Origin: Moraxellaceae bacterium UBA2477
Lineage (GTDB): Bacteria; Pseudomonadota; Gammaproteobacteria; Pseudomonadales; Moraxellaceae
NCBI GenBank assembly: GCA_002342025.1
Contig: DDPD01000045.1
Location: 1-13,494 of the forward strand
Length of the DNA: 13,494 nucleotides
Reading direction: 5' to 3'
Part shown: positions 6,832 to 13,494 of the stretch, in pieces
Numbering within the stretch: position 1 is the first letter of the stretch
Layout of the letters: every line of letters starts with the position of its first letter
Made by a program: the position numbers and the translations under genes
The notes under the pieces: generated by a model
The model's input: the letters and a program-made list of their open reading frames with translations, nothing else
What the model was told of the DNA's origin: nothing
The model's database searches: none

Positions 6832-8051
6832 GTCAACCGGTAGATTTCTCGCAGTTCCCCGATGCCCGTGGCCGTTTTGGTAAGCACGGTGGCCGTTTTG
6901 TCTCGGAAACGCTGATGGGGGCGTTGGATGATCTCGATAAGCTCTACGCCCGTCTTAAGAATGATCCAGCCTTCATGGCGGAGTTCGATCACGATCTGGC
7001 GCATTATGTGGGTCGTCCATCACCGCTGTATCACGCCGAACGTTTAAGTCGTGAGCTCGGTGGCGCACAGATCTACCTCAAGCGCGAAGATCTGAATCAC
7101 ACCGGCGCGCACAAGATCAACAACACCATCGGGCAGGCCTTGCTTGCCAAGCTATCCGGCAAAACCCGCATCATTGCGGAAACCGGGGCAGGGCAGCATG
7201 GCGTTGCAACAGCCACTATTGCGGCACGACTGGGCATGGAGTGTGTGGTCTATATGGGCGCGGAAGACGTCAAGCGCCAGTCACCGAATGTCTATCGCAT
7301 GAAGTTGCTGGGCGCCACTGTGGTGCCGGTGACTTCGGGCTCGAAAACACTGAAAGATGCCCTAAACGAGGCCATGCGTGACTGGGTCACCAACGTTGAT
7401 GACACGTTCTACATCATCGGCACCGTTGCTGGCCCTGCGCCTTACCCCATGATGGTGCGTGACTTCCAATCGGTGATTGGTCGTGAAGCGCGCCGCCAAT
7501 GCCTCGCGCAAACCGGAAGACTGCCCAATGCCTTGGTCGCCTGTGTCGGTGGCGGCTCTAACGCCATAGGCTTGTTCCACCCGTTCCTGGCCGATGAATC
7601 GGTGAAAATCTATGGCGTGGAAGCCGCAGGCCATGGCATTGCGGCTGGCGATGGCCAGCATTCGGCTCCACTGAACGCGGGTCGTATGGGCGTCTTGCAC
7701 GGTAACCGTACCTACCTCATGGCCGATGACAATGGCCAGATTATTGAAACGCATTCCTGCTCGGCCGGCTTGGATTATCCCGGTGTGGGCCCGGAGCACA
7801 GCTGGTTGAAAGATATCGGTCGCGTGCAGTATGTCGCGATTAATGACACGGAGGCGCTGAATGGCTTCCACACGCTGACACGCAAAGAAGGCATTATTCC
7901 TGCGCTGGAATCCAGCCATGCGGTGGCCTACACCATGAAACTGGCGCCGACCATGGCGAAAGACGAGATCATTATTGTGAATTTATCGGGTCGTGGAGAC
8001 AAAGACTTGATGACGGTAGCCGCATTGGACGGCCTGGAGATGAAGCTGTGA
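6828..8051 (+). CDS. trpB: Tryptophan synthase beta chain
   Basis: TrpB is the PLP-dependent subunit that condenses indole with serine to give tryptophan; it works in an alpha2-beta2 complex with TrpA. The 407-residue protein has the PLP lysine Lys96 in HTGAHKINN and the catalytic Glu118 in ETGAGQHG, the counterparts of Lys87 and Glu109 in E. coli. It also has the phosphate-binding loop GGGSNAIG (241-248). The wording marks the standard TrpB1 type, not the TrpB2 form. The ATG lies inside the trpF stop overlap, with AGGAG ten bases upstream (6813-6817). The stop overlaps the trpA start (GTGA). The pathway's other genes (trpE, G, D, C) are not in the window. Confidence 0.99.
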   Translation: MSQPVDFSQFPDARGRFGKHGGRFVSETLMGALDDLDKLYARLKNDPAFMAEFDHDLAHYVGRPSPLYHAERLSRELGGAQIYLKREDLNHTGAHKINNTIGQALLAKLSGKTRIIAETGAGQHGVATATIAARLGMECVVYMGAEDVKRQSPNVYRMKLLGATVVPVTSGSKTLKDALNEAMRDWVTNVDDTFYIIGTVAGPAPYPMMVRDFQSVIGREARRQCLAQTGRLPNALVACVGGGSNAIGLFHPFLADESVKIYGVEAAGHGIAAGDGQHSAPLNAGRMGVLHGNRTYLMADDNGQIIETHSCSAGLDYPGVGPEHSWLKDIGRVQYVAINDTEALNGFHTLTRKEGIIPALESSHAVAYTMKLAPTMAKDEIIIVNLSGRGDKDLMTVAALDGLEMKL

Positions 8052-8854
8052 GTCGTTTAGCCCATCGCTTCGCGGCCCTGAAAGCGGCCGGACGCAAAGC
8101 CTTAATTCCGTACATTACCGCCGGTGACCCTGAGCCGGGTGTCACCGTGGCCGCCCTGCATGCGCTGGTGAAGGCGGGCGCTGACGTACTGGAATTGGGC
8201 GTGCCCTTTTCCGACCCCATGGCCGATGGCCCGACCATCACCTTTGGCCACGAGCGCGCCCTCAAGCATGGCGTGAGTCTGCGCCAAGTGCTGGCTATGG
8301 TCAGCGAGTTTCGTCAGCAAGACGACCACACGCCGGTGGTCTTAATGGGCTACCTCAATCCCGTTGAAATTATGGGTGTGGCGGCTTTCGCCGATGCGGC
8401 TAAAGCGGCGGGCGTGGATGGTGTGTTGACCGTTGATTTGCCGCCGGAAGAGGCCGAAGACCTCGACCTTGAGCTCAAGCGAGTCGGTTTGGACCCCATT
8501 TATTTGTTGGCTCCCACCACGTCGTTGGCGCGGGCTAAACTTATTACTGATGCGGCCAGTGGCTATGTCTACTATGTGTCGCTGAAGGGTGTGACGGGTG
8601 CCGCCACGCTCGATACTGACGCCGTCGCGGCGCGAATTGCTGAATTACGCAGCATCACGCAATTGCCCATTGGCGTTGGTTTTGGTATCAAGGACGCCAC
8701 AACAGCAGCGGCCGTCGCGCGCCATGCCGATGGCGTGGTGGTAGGCTCCGTGCTAGTGCAGCGTTTGGGCGAACTGGCCCACGATACCGCAGCGATTCCC
8801 GCTGCTTTGACCGCGATCCTGGCGCCCATGCGCGCCGCGATTGATCAGGCCTGA
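8048..8854 (+). CDS. trpA: Tryptophan synthase alpha chain
   Basis: TrpA cleaves indole-3-glycerol phosphate and channels the indole to TrpB. The 268-residue protein is a normal-length TIM barrel. The catalytic residues Glu49 and Asp60 fall in LELGVPFSDPMADGPT at the same numbers as in E. coli. Other family segments are GVLTVDLPPEEAED, LLAPTTS, GYVYYVSLKGVTGA and PIGVGFGI. The GTG start lies within the trpB stop (GTGA, four-base overlap), and GGAG (8036-8039) precedes it by eight bases. Forty-four bases separate it from accD, the widest gap between trpF and the end of dedD. Confidence 0.99.
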   Translation: MSRLAHRFAALKAAGRKALIPYITAGDPEPGVTVAALHALVKAGADVLELGVPFSDPMADGPTITFGHERALKHGVSLRQVLAMVSEFRQQDDHTPVVLMGYLNPVEIMGVAAFADAAKAAGVDGVLTVDLPPEEAEDLDLELKRVGLDPIYLLAPTTSLARAKLITDAASGYVYYVSLKGVTGAATLDTDAVAARIAELRSITQLPIGVGFGIKDATTAAAVARHADGVVVGSVLVQRLGELAHDTAAIPAALTAILAPMRAAIDQA

Positions 8855-8863
8855 GGGCCATCT

Positions 8864-8886
8864 GAGCCGCCGTGATCCGGTGGCTC
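8864..8886 (+). other. Small hairpin between trpA and accD
   Basis: GAGCCGCC (8864-8871) can pair with GGTGGCTC (8879-8886), an 8-base stem with one G-U wobble and a seven-base loop. It ends three bases before the accD ribosome site GGGAG (8889-8893). There is no T-run, so it does not look like a terminator. It might mark RNA processing or influence accD translation, but this is unproven. Confidence 0.35.
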
Positions 8887-8898
8887 TTGGGAGTCAAC

Positions 8899-9765
8899 AT
8901 GAGTGCAAACTGGCTGGAACGTATCCTGCCGAATGTGGGGCAACAAAGCCCGACAGATCGCCGAGCTTCAGTGCCGGAAGGCCTGTGGCGTAAGTGTCCT
9001 AAGTGCGAGTCCGTGCTCTATGAGGCTGAGGTAGAGCGCAATCAGCACGTCTGCCCGCGCTGCCAACATCATTTACGTATCGGCGCTCGTGCGCGCATCG
9101 CGCTGACCCTGGATGCTGAAGGCCAGGAAGAGCTCGCGGCCGATCTTGAACCGATTGATATCCTGCGTTTTAAAGACTCCAAACGTTATGCCGACCGTAT
9201 TGCCGAAGCGCAAGCCAGTACCGGCGAGAAAGATGCCTTGGTGGTGATTAAAGGCACGCTGAATAATTTACCCGTGGTGGTGGCGGCGTTTGAATTCGAT
9301 TTCATGGGCGGCTCCATGGGCTCGGTGGTCGGTGGTCGCTTTGTGGCCGCCGCCGAGTACTGCTTGATACACCGTATACCCCTGATCTGCTTTGCCGCCT
9401 CGGGTGGCGCGCGCATGCAAGAAGCCTTGTTCTCGCTAATGCAAATGGCGAAAACCTCGGCCGCGTTAGAGCGTATGAAGCAGGCTGGCGTGCCCTATAT
9501 TTCGGTGCTAACCGACCCAGTCTATGGCGGTGTGTCGGCCAGTTTGGCCATGTTGGGCGATGTGAACGCGGCGGAGCCCCATGCACTGATTGGTTTCGCT
9601 GGCCCTCGTGTCATTGAACAAACCGTGCGTCAGAAGTTGCCAGAAGGCTTTCAGCGTTCCGAGTTTTTGCTCGAGCATGGCACGGTAGACATCATCATTC
9701 ACCGCCATGAAATGCGCGATACGTTGTTCCGTTTGTTGGCCAAGTTTACGCATTTCCCGGTGTGA
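8899..9765 (+). CDS. accD: Acetyl-CoA carboxylase, carboxyltransferase beta subunit
   Basis: With AccA, AccD moves the carboxyl group from biotin to acetyl-CoA to make malonyl-CoA, the first committed step of fatty-acid synthesis. From ATG 8899 it has 288 residues. An N-terminal four-cysteine zinc ribbon (Cys33, Cys36, Cys52, Cys55) is followed by the carboxyltransferase core: FMGGSMGSVVG (136-146), ASGGARMQEALFSLMQMAKT (167-186) and SVLTDPVYGGVSASLA (202-217). A GTG at 8872 would add nine unrelated residues and start inside the small hairpin. GGGAG five bases before 8899 favours the later start. The stop overlaps the folC start (GTGA), the classic accD-folC pairing. Translation could be autoregulated, as reported for AccA/AccD in E. 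coli, but nothing in the sequence proves it. Confidence 0.98.
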   Translation: MSANWLERILPNVGQQSPTDRRASVPEGLWRKCPKCESVLYEAEVERNQHVCPRCQHHLRIGARARIALTLDAEGQEELAADLEPIDILRFKDSKRYADRIAEAQASTGEKDALVVIKGTLNNLPVVVAAFEFDFMGGSMGSVVGGRFVAAAEYCLIHRIPLICFAASGGARMQEALFSLMQMAKTSAALERMKQAGVPYISVLTDPVYGGVSASLAMLGDVNAAEPHALIGFAGPRVIEQTVRQKLPEGFQRSEFLLEHGTVDIIIHRHEMRDTLFRLLAKFTHFPV

Positions 9766-11027
9766 GCTCGCAGTCTAAAGCCGACTGGCTACACACCTTA
9801 GAGCGCCGTCACCCCAGTGCCATTGATATGGGGCTGGAGCGTGTCGGTCTTGTGGCGGATCGTCTTCATGCGCGTCAGTTTCAGGCGCCCGTGATTACCG
9901 TGGCCGGCACGAACGGCAAAGGCTCAACGGTGGCCACGCTAATGGCCCTGGGTCGTGCTGCGGGTTGGCGCGTCGCGCACTACACCTCACCCCATTTAGT
10001 CGATTTCAATGAGCGCATTGGTATCAACGGCACGCTCATTAGTGATGCCGAACTCGTCTCCGCACTAGATGCCGTTGAGGCTGTGCGGGGCGATATTTCG
10101 CTGACCTATTTTGAACACACCACCTTGGCGGCCTTCTACTGGTTTCAACATCAGGCGCCGGACCTGGTCGTGCTGGAAGTGGGCTTGGGCGGTCGCCTAG
10201 ATGCCGTGAACTTAGTTGATGCCACCGTGGCCGTGATCACCAGTGTCGATCTCGATCATCAGGACTGGCTGGGCGATACCATTGCAGCCATTGCCAAAGA
10301 AAAGGCCGGTGTTATGCGTGCAGGACGCCCGGTGGTGCTGGGTGAGCGTGAGCCGCACTCGGTGTTGTTGACGCAGGCACAGTCGCTATCGGCACCGATG
10401 TGGCAAAAAGGGCAGCATTACGATTTTGCAGACCTCGACGAGGCCGGCGCATGGTCTTGGCAAGCCGGCGATACGCATTACACCGACCTGCCTGCACCTC
10501 GGGTGGTCTGTGATAACGCGGCCACCGCCATAGCCGCTTTGCACGCACTGGCAGCGGTAAGCGACCTGCGCATCAGCGAGGCGGCGATTCGGCAGGGTTT
10601 GCCTCACGCCTATGTCACCGGGCGCTTGCAGCGCTTAACCGGGCTGCCTGAAGTCTGGGTCGATGTCGGGCATAATCCGCACGGCGCACGCTTTCTTTGG
10701 CAGCATTTGCCTAAACCCCTGCCGGGCCAGCGTACCCATGCTGTCTTCGCTATGTTGCAGGATAAAGATGTGGCGGGCGTGATCGCAGCATCGGCTGAGT
10801 CGGTGGATTGTTGGTGGTTGGCGGACTTGTCGGGCCCGCGAGGGCAAACGGCAGCGCGATTAGCCGAGCAGCTCCAGCAAGCGCTCAGCAACCCGTCTAT
10901 TGGCGGGCAATATACAACGGTGGAGTCGGCGCTCAGCGCAGCTCGCCAAGCACTTCAAGGCGGCGATAGAATCGTCGTTTTCGGATCATTTCTAACGGTC
11001 GCGGCCGTCTTGTCAGCAGGTGCGTGA
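9762..11027 (+). CDS. folC: Bifunctional folylpolyglutamate/dihydrofolate synthase
   Basis: FolC adds glutamate to dihydropteroate and then to reduced folates, using ATP, in the cytoplasm. The 421-residue protein has the Mur-ligase-type P-loop AGTNGKGST (48-56), the following YTSPHLVDFNERI (74-86), LEVGLGGRLDAVN (138-150), SVDLDHQDWLGDT (161-173) with KEKAGVMR, and the C-terminal-domain motif VDVGHNPHGA (300-309). Length is normal. The start is a GTG that overlaps the accD stop by four bases and has no good ribosome site, so it depends on translation of accD. It is three bases from the SPOR gene. In one-copy FolC bacteria the same protein does both reactions; I assume so here. Confidence 0.98.
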   Translation: MSSQSKADWLHTLERRHPSAIDMGLERVGLVADRLHARQFQAPVITVAGTNGKGSTVATLMALGRAAGWRVAHYTSPHLVDFNERIGINGTLISDAELVSALDAVEAVRGDISLTYFEHTTLAAFYWFQHQAPDLVVLEVGLGGRLDAVNLVDATVAVITSVDLDHQDWLGDTIAAIAKEKAGVMRAGRPVVLGEREPHSVLLTQAQSLSAPMWQKGQHYDFADLDEAGAWSWQAGDTHYTDLPAPRVVCDNAATAIAALHALAAVSDLRISEAAIRQGLPHAYVTGRLQRLTGLPEVWVDVGHNPHGARFLWQHLPKPLPGQRTHAVFAMLQDKDVAGVIAASAESVDCWWLADLSGPRGQTAARLAEQLQQALSNPSIGGQYTTVESALSAARQALQGGDRIVVFGSFLTVAAVLSAGA

Positions 11028-11030
11028 GTC

Positions 11031-11903
11031 ATGGATATCGCAGTGAAGCAACGAATTTTAGGTGGCGTGGTGCTGCTGGCTGCCGCGATACTGTTTTTGC
11101 CGGTTTTGCTGGAAGGCGCCGGGGTTCAAGCGCTGCGTCCACCCACACCGCCTTCGGCGCCATCAACGCCAACCACGCAGGACTTAGCCCCAGCGCTGCA
11201 GCAGCAAGCGCAAGACATGGCGAAAGAGATCAGCGCCAGTCACGGCGAGCCCACGTTTTATCCCGTAGAGCCCGCGATCACAGAAGCGCCAGCGCCCACA
11301 CCGGCCACGCCAGAGCAATTCCGTTTGCAAGAACCTGCCACTCGTCCTGCGCCCAGCACGGATGCATTGGCCGAGCAGCAACTTGCGGCCAATCTCGCTG
11401 CCGAGAAGGCCGCAAAGTTAAAAGCGGAGGCTGCTGCAGCGACAGCAGCGCAAGCTAAGCTAGATGATCAATCTGCGGTAAAAACGGCAGCTGCCGAGAA
11501 AAAAGCTGCTGCCGAGAAAAAAGCCTTAGCCGAGAAAAAGGCTGCTGCAGAAAAGGCTGCTGTAGAAAAGGCCAAGGCCGAAAAACTTGCGGCCGAAAAA
11601 GCGGCAGCCGATAAAAAGGCAGCTGCCGCACAAGCCACCAAAACACCGACAGATCCAGATCCGGCCTTGCCTCAGGCCTGGGTGGTGCAGGTGGCCCGTC
11701 TTAATGCGCCCGAGAAAGCCAATGCCTTGGTGGAGAAGCTGCGCGCCAAAGGCTATCGTGCCAGTGCGGCAGGTGCGGGCGATAGCTGGCGCGTCATTAT
11801 TGGGCCTGAGCTCGATAAGTCGGTAGCAGAGTCCATTAAGCGGCGTTTAGCGGAAGATCCGCAGCTAAAAATGAGTGGCTGGATTCAAGCCTATCGCCCG
11901 TGA
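11031..11903 (+). CDS. dedD: DedD-like SPOR-domain division protein
   Basis: The 290-residue protein has one N-terminal membrane helix (about 9-27, after VKQR), a Pro/Ala-rich stretch (about 32-110), a long Ala/Lys/Glu segment (about 112-203) resembling the TolA helix, and a C-terminal SPOR domain (about 214-290: WVVQVARLNAPEKANALVEK, then SWRVIIGPE). SPOR domains bind glycan strands stripped of stem peptides at the division septum. DedD of E. coli sits in the same place (folC-dedD-cvpA-purF) and promotes constriction. The topology would be cytoplasm-short, periplasm-long. It is longer than E. coli DedD because of the Lys/Ala/Glu region. The ATG lies three bases after the folC stop with only a weak ribosome site, so coupling with folC is likely. 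The gene name rests on context plus domains, because SPOR proteins are otherwise very divergent. Confidence 0.9.
   Translation: MDIAVKQRILGGVVLLAAAILFLPVLLEGAGVQALRPPTPPSAPSTPTTQDLAPALQQQAQDMAKEISASHGEPTFYPVEPAITEAPAPTPATPEQFRLQEPATRPAPSTDALAEQQLAANLAAEKAAKLKAEAAAATAAQAKLDDQSAVKTAAAEKKAAAEKKALAEKKAAAEKAAVEKAKAEKLAAEKAAADKKAAAAQATKTPTDPDPALPQAWVVQVARLNAPEKANALVEKLRAKGYRASAAGAGDSWRVIIGPELDKSVAESIKRRLAEDPQLKMSGWIQAYRP
11488..11628 (+). repeat. Imperfect tandem repeat coding AEKKAAAEK units in dedD
   Basis: Units of about 18 bases such as GCTGCCGAGAAAAAA recur with drift and code AAAEKKA-type blocks. Two runs of six A bases occur in it. The product should be a charged, extended helix. Such repeats change copy number easily, so length may vary between strains. 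Confidence 0.7.
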
Positions 11904-11906
11904 GTT

Positions 11907-11915
11907 TGGTATGAT
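11907..11915 (+). promoter_or_regulatory. Candidate extended -10 promoter upstream of cvpA-purF
   Basis: TGGTATGAT combines an extended -10 TGn with TATGAT (five of six to TATAAT), four bases after the dedD stop. No good -35 is found at the right distance, as is usual for extended -10 promoters. The following bases, GCGCGCCC, make a GC-rich discriminator of the kind seen at stringently controlled promoters. No PurR operator (ACGCAAACGTTTTCGT-like) is visible between it and cvpA. Confidence 0.5.
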
Positions 11916-11971
11916 GCGCGCCCAGATTGCTACCCCTTACTGTCCCTAATACGGGCAGGTTAGCGAGCCTT

Positions 11972-12490
11972 ATGCATCCTGCAGATTTAGTCATCTTATC
12001 GGTTCTGGCGCTTTCGCTGATTTTCGGCTTTATGCGCGGCTTCGTGCGCGAGGCCTTTGCCTTAGCGGGCTGGGTGCTGGCCATCATCATTGCGCGCAGC
12101 TTTAACGAACCCTTAGCCGCTTGGTTAGCGGGTTTTGTTAGCACACCTTCAATACGCCTCGTGTTGTCTTATGGCGGTCTCTTTTTCGGTACCTTACTAA
12201 CGTTTAGTTTATTGGGTACGGTGCTGCGTCAGGTGGTGCATGGTGGCGGCTTGAGCCTACTGGATCGCTTTATGGGCGGCGTCTTTGGCGCGCTTCGTGG
12301 TGGCATATTGGTGCTCATTGCGCTGATGCTCATGGCGCCTTTCGTTAAGCACGATAATTGGTATCGCAACGCCTTGCTGCCAAAAACCTTTTTGCAATAT
12401 GAATCTCTGGCGCGCTCGCTACAGCAGCAGGCGTTAACGCTGGTTCGTCCTATCCCTTCGGCGTCTTCGACGTCGAAATCGTCACCCTGA
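11972..12490 (+). CDS. cvpA: CvpA family inner-membrane protein
   Basis: From ATG 11972 the protein has 172 residues and four predicted membrane helices (about 4-20, 28-44, 63-85 and 101-124). The CvpA hallmark GFMRGFVREAFALAGW (19-34) and LLDRFMGGVFGALRGG (96-111) are present, and the polar tail is short and Ser-rich. CvpA was named for colicin V production in E. coli and has since been linked to envelope stress and bile tolerance; its biochemical activity is not established. An in-frame TTG at 11927 would add 15 residues without family support, and it lies just downstream of the proposed promoter. The ribosome site is weak (AGG 11 to 13 bases or GAG 4 bases before the ATG). The cvpA-purF pair is conserved in gammaproteobacteria, and purF starts ten bases after this stop. 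Confidence 0.93.
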   Translation: MHPADLVILSVLALSLIFGFMRGFVREAFALAGWVLAIIIARSFNEPLAAWLAGFVSTPSIRLVLSYGGLFFGTLLTFSLLGTVLRQVVHGGGLSLLDRFMGGVFGALRGGILVLIALMLMAPFVKHDNWYRNALLPKTFLQYESLARSLQQQALTLVRPIPSASSTSKSSP

Positions 12491-12499
12491 GAGGTTGCC

Positions 12500-13494
12500 A
12501 TGTGCGGAATTGTTGCCATTGCCGGTAAGGCGCCGGTCAATCAGGCGTTGTATGACGCCCTGACGGTATTGCAACACCGAGGCCAGGATGCTGCCGGTAT
12601 TGTTACCAGTGAACATGGTCGCCTGTTTTTACGCAAAGAAAACGGCATGGTGCGCGACGTGTTCCATACCCGTCACATGCTGCGCTTGGCTGGCAACTTT
12701 GGTATTGGCCATGTTCGTTACCCCACCGCGGGCTCATCCAGCTCGGCCGAAGCTCAGCCGTTCTACGTGAACTCGCCCTACGGCATTACGCTGGCGCATA
12801 ACGGTAATTTGACCAATGCCCAAGAGTTGGCCAAGGCCATCTTTCTCACCGATTTGCGCCACGTTAATACCGACTCCGACTCCGAAGTACTGCTCAATAT
12901 TTTTGCCCATGAGCTGCAAGCCAACGGCAAAATCGCCCCTAGTGTGGATGACATTTTTGCTGCCGTGAGTGGCGTGCATAAGCGCTGTCGTGGTGCTTAC
13001 GCGGTGGTGGCCATGATTACCGGCTATGGCATTGTGGGTTTCCGCGACCCCTTCGGCATTCGCCCCATTATTTTTGGTGAGCGTGATACGCCAGACGGCA
13101 AAGAGTACATCGTGGCCTCGGAGTCGGTGGCTGTGACCTCGCTGGGTTTCCGCGTGGTACGCGATTTGTTGCCGGGCGAAGCGGTCTTTATTAACGAAGC
13201 GGGTGAGTTGTTTACGCGCCAGTGCGCGGAAAATCCTGTGTACTCGCCGTGCATTTTCGAGCACGTGTATTTCGCACGCCCCGACTCCATCATCGACAAT
13301 ATTTCAGTGTACAAAGCGCGTCTGCGCATGGGTGAGAAGCTGGCCAACACCATCACCCGCGACTATCCCGATCTGAACATTGATGTGGTCATGCCCATTC
13401 CAGACACTAGCCGCACGGCGGCTCTGGAGCTGGCAAACCAACTCAATGTGAAGTACCGCGAAGGCTTTATGAAGAACCGCTACATCGGCCGTAC
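12500..13494 (+). CDS. purF: Amidophosphoribosyltransferase, N-terminal part (partial)
   Basis: PurF makes 5-phosphoribosylamine from PRPP and glutamine, the first step of purine synthesis. I translated 331 codons without a stop before the window ends; the E. coli enzyme has about 505 residues, so roughly a third is missing. The N-terminal nucleophile is Cys2 (MCGIVAIAG), exposed when Met is removed. Glutamine-site residues are Arg73 in GHVRYPT and Asn101-Gly102 in HNGN, and QHRGQDAAG (25-33) is also conserved. The PRPP-binding loop is VVMPIPDTSRTAA (296-308). The E. coli/proteobacterial type lacks a propeptide, as here. The ribosome site AGAGG (12490-12494) is five bases before the ATG and overlaps the end of the cvpA stop. 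Confidence 0.98.
   Translation, partial: MCGIVAIAGKAPVNQALYDALTVLQHRGQDAAGIVTSEHGRLFLRKENGMVRDVFHTRHMLRLAGNFGIGHVRYPTAGSSSSAEAQPFYVNSPYGITLAHNGNLTNAQELAKAIFLTDLRHVNTDSDSEVLLNIFAHELQANGKIAPSVDDIFAAVSGVHKRCRGAYAVVAMITGYGIVGFRDPFGIRPIIFGERDTPDGKEYIVASESVAVTSLGFRVVRDLLPGEAVFINEAGELFTRQCAENPVYSPCIFEHVYFARPDSIIDNISVYKARLRMGEKLANTITRDYPDLNIDVVMPIPDTSRTAALELANQLNVKYREGFMKNRYIGR

Noticed and set aside
7362..7919. Minus-strand open frame of 185 codons inside trpB
   Set aside because: It lies wholly within a highly conserved gene on the other strand, and its product has no family features.
11941..11960. Small stem CTGTCC/GGGCAG in the cvpA leader as a riboswitch or attenuator
   Set aside because: It has only six pairs including a wobble, no T-run and no resemblance to purine riboswitch core motifs.
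12734..13264. Minus-strand open frame of 176 codons inside purF
   Set aside because: It is a shadow of purF, whose own frame I translated without interruption and which carries all expected motifs.

Overview
The window reads as a conserved housekeeping block of a gammaproteobacterium, with every gene on the + strand. From memory, the order leuB, asd, usg-type Asd paralogue, fimV, truA, trpF, accD, folC, dedD, cvpA, purF is that of Pseudomonas aeruginosa and relatives. The additions here are trpB-trpA between trpF and accD and an extra FimV-like gene between truA and trpF. A trpFBA-accD-folC order is also familiar from betaproteobacteria, but FimV and the usg paralogue point to Gammaproteobacteria (Pseudomonas or Oceanospirillales type). 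I cannot name genus or species. There is no mobile element, rRNA, tRNA or CRISPR array, and no gene-free stretch over 300 bases; the longest gap is about 133 bases.

Region 1 (1-2374) is amino-acid biosynthesis. It holds the 3' end of leuB, then asd with its catalytic residues intact, then an overlapping Asd-fold paralogue (usg type) that has lost those residues and is probably not an enzyme.

Region 2 (2425-6062) concerns cell-pole and envelope organisation around the tRNA modification gene truA. A compact FimV/HubP-like protein (signal peptide, LysM, coiled coil, one membrane helix, C-terminal FimV domain) overlaps truA by one base. After truA comes a second, shorter FimV-like protein. It has a signal peptide, a FimV-type N-terminal domain, a Pro/Ala/Lys-rich linker, a short coiled coil and a C-terminal membrane helix, but no LysM and no cytoplasmic FimV domain. 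It seems to have its own promoter, and a strong terminator hairpin follows it. By eye these genes use more A/T-ending codons than the leuB-asd segment.

Region 3 (6133-13494) looks like one long polycistron starting from an extended -10 promoter that overlaps that terminator. It encodes TrpF, TrpB and TrpA (tryptophan), AccD (fatty-acid synthesis), FolC (folate), a DedD-like SPOR protein (division septum), CvpA and PurF (purines; cut off by the window end). trpF/trpB, trpB/trpA and accD/folC overlap by 4 bp (ATGA or GTGA), which suggests translational coupling. An internal extended -10 promoter with a GC-rich discriminator lies between dedD and cvpA.

The best candidate for something undescribed is the second FimV-like protein at 5010-6062. 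Next are the catalytically dead Asd paralogue and the overlapping terminator/promoter ahead of trpF.
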